A stretch of DNA of 47,078 nucleotides. It comes from RPRI01 sp051233685 (GTDB lineage Bacteria > Desulfobacterota > Desulfobacteria > Desulfobacterales > RPRI01). The DNA lies in the NCBI RefSeq assembly GCF_051233685.1, contig NZ_JBAMMY010000286.1:1-47078 (forward strand), given 5' to 3'. The notes under the pieces were generated by a model, which worked only from the letters and a program-made list of their open reading frames with translations, was not told the DNA's origin and did not search any database. Of the stretch, positions 1-7,457 are shown piece by piece (position 1 is the first letter of the stretch; each line of letters opens with the position of its first letter). Position numbers and translations under genes: made by a program.

Positions 1-33
1 ACTAAGTTGGGCAAGGCCGTTATCGTTACCGGT

Positions 34-258
34 TTAATGATCAGGGAGATGTTCGTAATCCCTGAACTGGCAAGACTCAGAACCGCTTGCCAATAAATTC
101 TTTTGCCATTTTTGCAAGAACTTTACAATTAAGGGACTAAGCAGATAGAGAAAATGAGACAAGTTGCAAAACATTTTGTTTTCTTCAGTTAAAGGGTTAG
201 CAACGGCTTTTGATGTTATACGAAAATAATTTGTAAATTTTCTGTTTAATGTATCCAT
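34..258 (-). CDS. Hypothetical small protein (doubtful)
   Basis: A 74-codon ORF opening with ATG after a weak AGGAAA. The product is rich in aromatic and basic residues, with a short hydrophobic stretch (LSHFLYLLSPLIVKFL). I recognise no family. It lies downstream of a candidate leftward promoter and a CRP/FNR-like palindrome at about 545-568, but the leader would be about 290 nt long. It could equally be a chance ORF or a gene remnant. Confidence 0.25.
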   Translation of the reverse strand: MDTLNRKFTNYFRITSKAVANPLTEENKMFCNLSHFLYLLSPLIVKFLQKWQKNLLASGSESCQFRDYEHLPDH

Positions 259-343
259 GGTTTCCTGACTTGATTCATAATTTACGATTATTCTCTTTAG
301 TTTTGAAACTATTTATTCAAAACCAATATGTCAATATTGACAG

Positions 344-471
344 CTTCGTAAAAAGTCAATTATTTTGTCCGGGCAGGCCTCCTCATTGGCAGTTGAAGCA
401 TATTTCAAGGGGTTTTACCCTAAACCATCCGGATATTTCCACCATTGGAATGCTGCTGACTTTTTTATAAG
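344..471. repeat. Short element with imperfect terminal inverted repeats
   Basis: The 15-mers at 344-358 (CTTCGTAAAAAGTCA) and 457-471 (reverse complement CTTATAAAAAAGTCA) match at 12 of 15 positions in inverted orientation and bracket about 98 bp without coding signals. This looks like a degenerate MITE-type unit. No target duplication is visible, so it may be an old copy or a coincidence in AT-rich DNA. Confidence 0.3.
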
Positions 472-501
472 TCCCAGCATATTTACACGATAATAAATAA
501 C

Positions 502-546
502 ATCATTGTTAAATATATATTAAAATATATAACATTTAACAATGAT
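502..546. terminator. Long AT-rich hairpin downstream of the EPS operon
   Basis: ATCATTGTTAAAT (502-514) is perfectly complementary to 534-546 (13 bp), and the interior AT runs can extend the stem. It lies about 118 nt past the stop of the tyrosine kinase gene, in transcription direction, and is followed leftwards by a T-rich stretch. It could therefore end the exopolysaccharide operon, or be the start of a transcript from the adjacent candidate promoter. Confidence 0.35.
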
Positions 547-568
547 TATATCTGTGACAAATGTCACA
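545..568 (-). promoter_or_regulatory. CRP/FNR-family operator next to a -10 hexamer
   Basis: TGTGACAAATGTCACA at 553-568 is a perfect TGTGA-N6-TCACA palindrome, the consensus bound by CRP and by several CRP/FNR-family regulators. On the minus strand it is followed at once by TATAAT (550-545). The site would overlap the -35/-10 spacer of a leftward promoter, suggesting repression or unusual activation. Its target is unclear: the only ORF in that direction is the doubtful one at 34-258. Confidence 0.45.
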
Positions 569-663
569 TTTTAAGCATTTAATAGTTTAGTATTTGAAAT
601 TTTGTAATTATAGCGAATAATTAAATCATAAAATTCAAATACAAAACAGCGTACCTTTGTTAT

Positions 664-1536
664 CTATTTATGTTGTTCTCTTTGTTTTTTCTTGAATATG
701 GAATTAAATTTGCTGCCAAAATTTTGATTTTTGTCATTATTATCACTGCCATAATACGGGTAATACCTTGATGTCCCAAAATATCGTGAACGAAGTGCAG
801 CTGATCTGAAATTCATATCATTTAAAACAACACCTACAATTTTTTCCTTTCCAAGAAATTTAATGGCCTGCTGAACCGATCCTCTGGGTGTAACGCCGGC
901 CCTTACTACAAGAATGATACAATCAACTACTTTATAAAGCACTTGCGGCTCTGTTGTTGCAAGCACAGGAGAAGAATCAAGTATAATATGCCTGTCGCTA
1001 TAGCGTGATTTTAACTCATCAATCAGGCCTTCCATCTTTTTTGACCCTATCAGTTCAGCAGGATTTTCCTGGCTGTCTCCTCCCGGAAGAATATTGAGCT
1101 TATCAATTCCTGTTTTAATTAAAAGATCAGGCAATTCCGAATTACCCACCAGGTAATCCGATAACCCCTTTGCTTTATTTACACCGAACCACCTTGAAAG
1201 TGACGGGTTCCGCAGATCGCAATCCATTAAAAGGGCGTGGCTGTGTAATTCTTTAGCGATTGTAATGGCTAGATTAATTGCTATTAAGCTTTTGCCTTCT
1301 CCGCTAACGGCGCTTGTCATAAGAATTGTTTTTGGTTTTGCGCCTAAAGCAGGCATAAAAAGATATGTTCTGAGTTTTCTGAACTGTTCTGAAACAATAG
1401 AATTGGACTGAAAATGGCAAACAAGATTATCGTCAAATACAGTATCATTATCTAAGGAGGGCTCAACAGTTTCTGCCTGAGGCGTACGAACATTTTCGTC
1501 TTCCGCTTTCTGCAGTGCTTCAAACATTTTTCCCAT
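664..1536 (-). CDS. Exopolysaccharide tyrosine autokinase (CpsD/BY-kinase family)
   Basis: A 290-residue cytoplasmic BY-kinase that would couple to the chain-length protein encoded two genes upstream and control polymer length through autophosphorylation. Visible motifs are Walker A (SGEGKS, about residue 58), the Walker A' segment (LLMDCDLRNPSLS, about 103-115), Walker B (HIILDSSP, about 158) and a tyrosine-rich C-terminal patch (SRYFGTSRYYPYYG), the usual autophosphorylation cluster. The N-terminus MGKMFEALQKAE matches the exosortase/XrtA-associated subgroup. It is the last gene of the operon, starting 11 bp after the ATPase gene with a GGTGGA ribosome site. Confidence 0.88.
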   Translation of the reverse strand: MGKMFEALQKAEDENVRTPQAETVEPSLDNDTVFDDNLVCHFQSNSIVSEQFRKLRTYLFMPALGAKPKTILMTSAVSGEGKSLIAINLAITIAKELHSHALLMDCDLRNPSLSRWFGVNKAKGLSDYLVGNSELPDLLIKTGIDKLNILPGGDSQENPAELIGSKKMEGLIDELKSRYSDRHIILDSSPVLATTEPQVLYKVVDCIILVVRAGVTPRGSVQQAIKFLGKEKIVGVVLNDMNFRSAALRSRYFGTSRYYPYYGSDNNDKNQNFGSKFNSIFKKKQREQHK

Positions 1537-1547
1537 AAAAATCCACC

Positions 1548-2498
1548 CTATATATTCTTGCTTTTTATTAATAAATTAATAATTCTTTCCAAAAAGTGCG
1601 GATAAAATACATATACAGTAATTATCGAGAGAATAAGTACTAAAAATATTAAAAAGATAAGGGGCAAAATCCTTGTCTTTTTATTTTTATGCGATCCTTC
1701 CAGGTCTCTTATTACTTCCCGGATGACCGGTTTTCCTATCTGCTTCAGATCACGTGAAAACCCGATGATAAGAGCATGGTCGCATACGGTATTTATCAAA
1801 CGGGGGATGCCTTTTGAGTATTTATATATTTCCTTCAGAGAACTTTTGTCGAATAATGAAAGATTACGGCCTCCGGCCTTTTTCAGCCTGTATACAATAT
1901 ATTCTTTTGTTTCAGTGAAATTCAGTTCAACCAGGTTGTAACGAACGGTAATTCTTTGCTTTAACGCTCTTAATTTATTATCTGCCAGAATGTCGTTTAA
2001 TTCAGGCTGTCCCAAAAGAATAATATGAAGAAGCTTGTTTTTTGAAGTTTCAAAGTTTGTCAATAGCCTGATTTCTTCAAGGATTTCTGTGTTTATGCAC
2101 TGGGCTTCGTCAATTATTAGAAATACCGGCTGCTTATTATTGAAACATTCAAGAAGAAAATTATAAAGCAGCATCAGGTTTTGTCCGCGTGATTTGTCGG
2201 TATCAGTTTTTATTCCCAGATCGATACATAAATAAGTGAGAAAATCAGCGGGAGACATCATAGGATTAAAGATGTTTGCGGTCCGCACGCTTGTGCCCAG
2301 ATTACTTAAAAGCATATGAACAAGAGTTGTTTTCCCTGTGCCAACTTCTCCGGTAATGACACTGAATCCTTTTCCTTCCCTGATCGCATATCTCAGATGA
2401 GCAAGCGCTTCCTTATGCTTCTCACTAAAAAAGAAAAATCCGGGATCAGGTGTTATTTCAAACGGCTTTTTTATTAAACCATAATATTTTTCATACAT
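1548..2498 (-). CDS. ExeA-like AAA ATPase of the exosortase-associated EPS operon
   Basis: A 316-residue AAA ATPase of the ExeA/GspA type found in PEP-CTERM exopolysaccharide loci. Walker A is GEVGTGKTT (about residues 50-58) and Walker B is FLIIDEAQ (about 126-133). A strongly hydrophobic segment near residues 275-300 (LPLIFLIFLVLILSIITVYVF) gives one C-terminal membrane anchor, which suits a role energising assembly at the inner membrane. It starts 2 nt after the chain-length gene, so the two are probably translationally coupled. The precise role in polymer export is not established. Confidence 0.85.
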   Translation of the reverse strand: MYEKYYGLIKKPFEITPDPGFFFFSEKHKEALAHLRYAIREGKGFSVITGEVGTGKTTLVHMLLSNLGTSVRTANIFNPMMSPADFLTYLCIDLGIKTDTDKSRGQNLMLLYNFLLECFNNKQPVFLIIDEAQCINTEILEEIRLLTNFETSKNKLLHIILLGQPELNDILADNKLRALKQRITVRYNLVELNFTETKEYIVYRLKKAGGRNLSLFDKSSLKEIYKYSKGIPRLINTVCDHALIIGFSRDLKQIGKPVIREVIRDLEGSHKNKKTRILPLIFLIFLVLILSIITVYVFYPHFLERIINLLIKSKNI

Positions 2499-2500
2499 TA

Positions 2501-4000
2501 TCAGGCTGCTTCTTTCTCGATACTAGGGATAGTGGCTATCACTCTCAGGCCAAGAACCAGCTCGACATCTTCAGCATCGTAAAAAGATGTATCCATCTGT
2601 TCTCGTAATACAACCAGCCCGAGGCTGCATCCTATGCAAAGAGCTAATCCGATTAGAAGAACTTTTGCAATATCAGGTGAAAATGGTTTTTCCGGAACGC
2701 GGGCAGGGTCAATTATCTTAAATTGCTCTCCTTTTTGTTTAAATTCCAGATTTTCCGATTGCCTGGCTTCCTGGCTCTTTTTAAACAGGGTTTCGTAATT
2801 TTCTTTTGTTTTTGTATATTCCCGCATAAGTGAGGCCATTTCCTGTTCCCGGGAGGGTATATTTTCAACCCTGGCTCTGTAGTTATTTATCTGCTTTGAT
2901 ATGCCGGATATCTCAGCCTGATTTTGCTTTATATCAAGATCAATCATTAATAGCTGATTTTTTAACTCCCTGTACCGCGGGTCTTTTTTTATATCTGCGG
3001 ATTCTTCCTGCTTTTTATATGTGTCTTTTCTGGATTCAAGATCGGCAAGTTTCTTCTTTGTTACAAGCACGTCGGGATGGTTGTCAGTATATTTCGACTT
3101 TAGTTCATCAAGAAGTTTTGTCAGGGCATCTTTCTGTGACTCATACGATTCCGTTTTTTCTGCTCCCGGGGAACTCGCCACATCAGATGATAATAACTGC
3201 CCGGATGATGCTTTGCCTTTTCTGCCGATTGCTAAAGGTTCGGTGGCAGTTGCCGGTGATTCAAGATTGGAGATCTGCTTCTGGATAAATAATTTTCTAT
3301 CCTGAGCGGCATTTAAATTTTCTCCAATTCTTTGATATTGATTCTGGAGTTGTTCCAGAATTTTAAGGTTGGTGTCAAGCTGTTCCGGTAATTCTCCCAT
3401 ATATCGTTTCTTATAATGGCTGACTTGCATTTCCAGATCTTCCAGCCTTTTTTGCGAAGAGGCAAGTTCAGCTGTTAAAAACTCGGTAGTTCCGGTTGCC
3501 TGCTGTTCCCTGAGCCTAAGATTTTCTTCAATAAAAAGAGATGTCAATCTGTTGGTGACAGCTGCTACAATTTCGGGATTTTTTCCGGTATACGCAATAG
3601 TAAAGAAGGCTTTTTCATCTTTTTTGCTAGGAATATCGACTTTAATATTTTTTTGCATCAACTCAACAAGCTGTTCCTTGGAAAGATCCTTGCTTTCTTC
3701 ACGATAAAGTTTAAATTCATTAATGACCTGTTCCAGGCGGGTTCTGCTCATTACTTCCTGGGCAATCGATTGTAAACGTTCTTCGATTCGTGATGTAATG
3801 GTAGACTGAATAAATGCTTCCGGAACCTTTTGAGGTGAAACCAGAACAAGAGTTTCTGCCTTATATATCCTGGGTGCGAACTTGGCATAAAGTATAGTGC
3901 CTGGTATTATGATGAAAAAAGGAATAATAAAATACCACATCCTTCTTTTAAAAATTTCTATATAATCAACAATGCCGTATGAACGTGCCGAATTAATCAT
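2501..4000 (-). CDS. Polysaccharide chain-length determinant (Wzz/GumC family)
   Basis: A 499-residue inner-membrane polysaccharide co-polymerase. It has an N-terminal membrane segment (YFIIPFFIIIPGTILY, about 28-43), a long periplasmic region with heptad-rich coiled coils (about 150-420), the proline-rich PEKPFSPD motif before the second membrane helix, and that helix (VLLIGLALCIGCSLGLVVL) near 455-473. There is no fused kinase domain; the kinase is the separate gene at 664-1536, as in XrtA-linked loci. The start has no clear Shine-Dalgarno, because the heptad repeat at 4002-4057 sits directly upstream. Confidence 0.9.
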   Translation of the reverse strand: MINSARSYGIVDYIEIFKRRMWYFIIPFFIIIPGTILYAKFAPRIYKAETLVLVSPQKVPEAFIQSTITSRIEERLQSIAQEVMSRTRLEQVINEFKLYREESKDLSKEQLVELMQKNIKVDIPSKKDEKAFFTIAYTGKNPEIVAAVTNRLTSLFIEENLRLREQQATGTTEFLTAELASSQKRLEDLEMQVSHYKKRYMGELPEQLDTNLKILEQLQNQYQRIGENLNAAQDRKLFIQKQISNLESPATATEPLAIGRKGKASSGQLLSSDVASSPGAEKTESYESQKDALTKLLDELKSKYTDNHPDVLVTKKKLADLESRKDTYKKQEESADIKKDPRYRELKNQLLMIDLDIKQNQAEISGISKQINNYRARVENIPSREQEMASLMREYTKTKENYETLFKKSQEARQSENLEFKQKGEQFKIIDPARVPEKPFSPDIAKVLLIGLALCIGCSLGLVVLREQMDTSFYDAEDVELVLGLRVIATIPSIEKEAA

Positions 4001-4001
4001 A

Positions 4002-4077
4002 GTTTTTAATTTCCGGTTTTTAATTTCCCGTTTATAGTTTCCGGTTTACAGTTGATGATTAACAATTAACTGTAAAC
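4002..4077. repeat. Heptad tandem repeat with palindromic end
   Basis: Eight consecutive 7-mers (4002-4057) alternate between GTTTTTA/GTTTATA/GTTTACA and ATTTCCG/GTTTCCG types. The last unit opens a 10-bp inverted repeat, GTTTACAGTT (4044-4053) with 4068-4077. The array occupies the gap between the outer-membrane barrel gene and the chain-length gene, inside the EPS operon. Confidence 0.6.
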
Positions 4078-4155
4078 GATGAGCCATAAACCGTCTTTAA
4101 TCGGATCTTCCGATCCCGGTTTTCCTGCATTAACCTTGACCCTTGATAATTTTCT

Positions 4156-5484
4156 TTAGTATGCAGCAGTGATTTTAAAAATTGCTCTGTTTTCAGTGTA
4201 ATCGTTTGAAGATATATCTGAGTTTCTGATTTTGTGTGATATATCAACCGATAATATCAGCCATTTTAAGAGCCTTTGTGAAAGTGTGCAGCCTATGCCC
4301 CATATCCGGTCTTTCCTGTTTTCATTGTCATACTTGGCCTGCTCAATATTGCCGGATAGACCAAGTGAAGTTCTTATGCCAATGAAATGAGTAATTGAGC
4401 CTGTTAATCTGTGGTATCGGCTGAAACCAAGATTTTCTGAAGTGAAAAAATCTTCATTATATCCTCCCTCAACGCTTAAGACATATGAAGTTTTTATATC
4501 GCGGTTTGTTATACCTGCTTTATAACTAATACCGTTTGTGCTTGAACCGGTTTTCGGCTCTTTAATAAAATATCCAACCTGAGCTGATGCATTAAAAACC
4601 GGACTGAAGGCATAAGTTATTCCTACAGAAGGTTCGTGTATATCATAATCAATGCTTGGAGGATCAAAGTCGCGGGTTGAAAAAGTGTATTCTCCAAAAA
4701 CCGATGATTTTAGGCCGAAGTGGTTTGTATAACGGGCATTTGCTCTATGGCCCGTAAAATCGGAAGAACTTTCAAAATTTCCTATAGTATAACCGTATTC
4801 TAAATAGATATCGTTGTTCTGATCTATCATCCATGAAAAATAGGGGTTTATATAATCTTCCTGACTGTTGTCCGGAGTGGAGCTGTTTATTCTATATATA
4901 TTGTTTCGATAATTGACACCGATTCGGCTTAGCGGCCCGAACTGATATTCCACAGTCGGCGATACAACATTTCTCCAGTATACATCTCTTTGTGTTGTTG
5001 TGGATAGATAATATTTGTTGTCTGCTGCTGAAGTAAAGTATTCTCTTTCCTGAGGATCTTCCGAACGTATGAAGGAATCTTTTAGGTAAAAATTTACATG
5101 TTCTTTAGTAAGATATTTGGCGTTTAATGACGCATTGTGGCTTATATAATTAAGGTTATTGTTTTTTCCGTAGAAAACCAAACCCATATTATAATCAAGA
5201 TCGATTCCGGATTTTTCATCAGAATTTGAATATTTCAGGCCGGGTCTGATAGTAGTAATATAATCTTCTTTTTCATTATCAGGAGTAAGATCAATATTGT
5301 CATTATATTCTTCTTCAACGGAAATATACGGATGAAAAAAGTGTTGTGAAAGTACATCGGAGCTATAAGCGAATACCGGTATAATAAATATTATAAAAAA
5401 AACCAGCAGTATCATAACTGCTGGAAAACAATAAATATTATGTGATGATTCAGGAAAATCCGATATCAGAAATGTTTTTTTCAT
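4156..5484 (-). CDS. Outer-membrane beta-barrel protein of the EPS operon
   Basis: A 442-residue predicted outer-membrane barrel. The N-terminus has a long hydrophobic signal region (MILLVFFIIFIIPVFAYS, about 24-41). The rest consists of alternating short beta strands rich in Tyr, Asn and Gly, and the chain ends in an aromatic residue (AIFKITAAY), as outer-membrane barrels do. Proteins of this kind sit between the export protein and the chain-length gene in PEP-CTERM exopolysaccharide loci and may form or assist the outer-membrane exit route. Its ATG overlaps the stop of the export protein gene (ATGA), so translation is coupled. The specific activity is unknown. Confidence 0.75.
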   Translation of the reverse strand: MKKTFLISDFPESSHNIYCFPAVMILLVFFIIFIIPVFAYSSDVLSQHFFHPYISVEEEYNDNIDLTPDNEKEDYITTIRPGLKYSNSDEKSGIDLDYNMGLVFYGKNNNLNYISHNASLNAKYLTKEHVNFYLKDSFIRSEDPQEREYFTSAADNKYYLSTTTQRDVYWRNVVSPTVEYQFGPLSRIGVNYRNNIYRINSSTPDNSQEDYINPYFSWMIDQNNDIYLEYGYTIGNFESSSDFTGHRANARYTNHFGLKSSVFGEYTFSTRDFDPPSIDYDIHEPSVGITYAFSPVFNASAQVGYFIKEPKTGSSTNGISYKAGITNRDIKTSYVLSVEGGYNEDFFTSENLGFSRYHRLTGSITHFIGIRTSLGLSGNIEQAKYDNENRKDRIWGIGCTLSQRLLKWLILSVDISHKIRNSDISSNDYTENRAIFKITAAY

Positions 5485-6095
5485 GGCACAATCACTGTGT
5501 CCCCGTTTTTCATTGCCATATCCGGTTCTTTCCCTTCAGCTATTTTCTTATAGTTAACAGTAATCCTTTTTTCCGCCCCGTTTTCATTTCTTATTATCTC
5601 TATATGTTTCTGATCTGCCCAGTCAGTAAAACCTCCTGTCATAATAATTAACTGCAGAAAGGATGTTTCACTGCGAAGCCTGAAAATTCCGGGATTTTTT
5701 ACCTGACCTGAGATATATACTTTGTAGCTGTTTGCCTGAGTGACCGTTACTGAGACAGTAGGGTTGTCTATGAAATTTTTAAGCTTATTTGTTATAATTT
5801 CTTTAAGTTGCAGAGGTGTGAGCCCTGAGGCCTGAATATCGTCGGCAAGAGGTAAAGATATTTTTCCATCCATCCTGACAGTAACCGATTTTGTTAAAGA
5901 ATCTTCCCTCCAAACAAATATGTCAAGGACATCTTCGGCTCCTATGACATAAGTGTTATTATCAACCCCGGCTTTCTCGCTTGTGGTTGCTTTTGGATTT
6001 AAATCGCTTTTTTGCTGTGACAAAGCATGTATAGGCAGTACAATAATAAAAAAAGCAGATAAAATTATAAAGTTTAGTTTTCTTAGAATATTCAT
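5481..6095 (-). CDS. Polysaccharide export protein (Wza-like, Poly_export/SLBB)
   Basis: A 204-residue periplasmic export protein. It has an N-terminal signal sequence (ILSAFFIIVLPIHALS), then a Poly_export domain beginning YVIGAEDVLDIFVW (about 49-62) with the typical GKISLPLADDI stretch, then an SLBB-type domain (VYISGQVKNPGIF, about 129-141). There is no cysteine lipobox at the signal cleavage site, unlike classic Wza, and the C-terminal helix of Wza is absent, so it fits the short exosortase-associated subgroup. It is the first gene of the five-gene operon. Confidence 0.88.
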   Translation of the reverse strand: MNILRKLNFIILSAFFIIVLPIHALSQQKSDLNPKATTSEKAGVDNNTYVIGAEDVLDIFVWREDSLTKSVTVRMDGKISLPLADDIQASGLTPLQLKEIITNKLKNFIDNPTVSVTVTQANSYKVYISGQVKNPGIFRLRSETSFLQLIIMTGGFTDWADQKHIEIIRNENGAEKRITVNYKKIAEGKEPDMAMKNGDTVIVP

Positions 6096-6279
6096 GGCTA
6101 AATTATCCGGATAAAGACTGGTTATGGTTGAATTGATTTTTATGGATTTCCTGCTGATAAAATCAAAAAATTGTTAATATGTCAATATATTTCGGCAAAT
6201 CGCCCATCCTTTAGGCTAAATATCAAATAGTGAACAACTTATATCTGCATTCGTTGCGCTTTGTTTGATATTTGATTTT

Positions 6280-7413
6280 CTATCGATAAAACTCCTTTAT
6301 TTTTTCTACTACATAAACCTGCATATCTTCCGTGAGTTCAGGGTAAATGGGTAAGGCTAAAGTGTTTGCGGAGGCATCTTCCGAAACGGGCATATTACCT
6401 TTCTTATAGCCAAGATACGAAAAACACTGTTGAAGATGGAGAGGAACAGGGTAGTAAACCTCGGATCCTATTCCGGCATTATTCAAGTGAGTTCTGAGTT
6501 CATCTCTTTTGCCGGATACTTTTATTATAAACTGGTTATATATATGGCGGTTTTCTTTTTCAGCAGGCAGAATTATATACTCAGACAGAGCGGCGTTGCT
6601 AAACAATGTTCTGTATTTTTTTGCATTATTCTGTCTGGCTGCAGTCCATTCGTCAAGATATTTCAATTTAACTGAAACAATTGCAGCCTGAAGAGCATCA
6701 AGCCTGAAATTACCTCCTATATATTTGTGATAATATTTAGGATGTGAGCCGTGAACCCTTAGTATATGCATCCTTTCATAAAAAGAGGATGCATTGGCAG
6801 TAATAATGCCTCCGTCTCCGAATGCCCCGAGATTTTTGGAAGGGAAAAATGAGAAACAGCCGAAATCGCCCAATGATCCGGCCCGCTTGTTTTTGTATTC
6901 GGCACCTATCGCCTGGGCTGCATCCTCTATTACCAGAAGATTATTTTTCTTTGCAATTTCAAGTATAGGGTCCATATCTGCACACTGACCGTAAAGATGA
7001 ACCGGTATAATTGCTTTTAAAGTTTTCCGTTCGGCTTCTTTCAATGAGTTTAGTGCCTCTGAAATCTTTTGGGGAGAAATATTATAAGTATCAGGTTCAA
7101 TATCAACAAAAACCGGTTTTGCTCCGACGCGGACAATTGAACCTGCTGTAGCAAAAAAAGTGTAGGGTGAGGTAATAACGCTGTCTCCTTCTTTGATCCC
7201 TGATGCCATAAGCGCAAGAAGAAGTGCATCGGTGCCTGATGATACCCCGAGAGCATATTTTGTTTTACAGTAGTTTGCTATTTCATTTTCCAGTTTTTCT
7301 ACATGCGGGCCTAAAATAAAATACTGACTTTCATATATTTCGGCGGTTATTTTTAAAATTTCATCTTTAATGGTTTTATATTGTGTTTTTAAATCAAGAA
7401 GAGGTACTTTCAT
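6280..7413 (-). CDS. DegT/DnrJ/EryC1/StrS-family PLP aminotransferase
   Basis: A 377-residue PLP-dependent sugar aminotransferase, predicted to aminate a nucleotide-linked keto sugar. Visible family landmarks are VPLLDLKTQY at the N-terminus, GVSSGTDALLLAL (about 57-69), the EDAAQAIGA segment (Asp stacking on PLP), and the active-site lysine in FFPSKNLGAFGDGG. An AGGA ribosome site precedes the ATG. It lies 184 bp upstream of the EPS operon on the same strand and probably supplies an amino sugar for that polymer. Substrate and sugar position cannot be told from sequence alone. Confidence 0.9.
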   Translation of the reverse strand: MKVPLLDLKTQYKTIKDEILKITAEIYESQYFILGPHVEKLENEIANYCKTKYALGVSSGTDALLLALMASGIKEGDSVITSPYTFFATAGSIVRVGAKPVFVDIEPDTYNISPQKISEALNSLKEAERKTLKAIIPVHLYGQCADMDPILEIAKKNNLLVIEDAAQAIGAEYKNKRAGSLGDFGCFSFFPSKNLGAFGDGGIITANASSFYERMHILRVHGSHPKYYHKYIGGNFRLDALQAAIVSVKLKYLDEWTAARQNNAKKYRTLFSNAALSEYIILPAEKENRHIYNQFIIKVSGKRDELRTHLNNAGIGSEVYYPVPLHLQQCFSYLGYKKGNMPVSEDASANTLALPIYPELTEDMQVYVVEKIKEFYR

Positions 7414-7429
7414 AATTGATTCCTGTAAT

Positions 7430-7450
7430 GTGTTAAGTGTTAGGCGTATC
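7430..7450. repeat. Three degenerate heptads between dnaE and the aminotransferase
   Basis: GTGTTAA, GTGTTAG and GCGTATC lie in phase between dnaE and the downstream aminotransferase gene. They are the same unit family as the array at 11005-11039. Confidence 0.4.
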
Positions 7451-7457
7451 TGGTTTT

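Noticed and set aside
249..470. 73-codon plus-strand ORF near the left edge
   Set aside because: No ribosome site; it overlaps the inverted-repeat element and has no recognisable domain.
2830..3305. Antisense ORFs across the chain-length gene
   Set aside because: Opposite-strand shadows of a well-supported coding region, without ribosome sites or domains.
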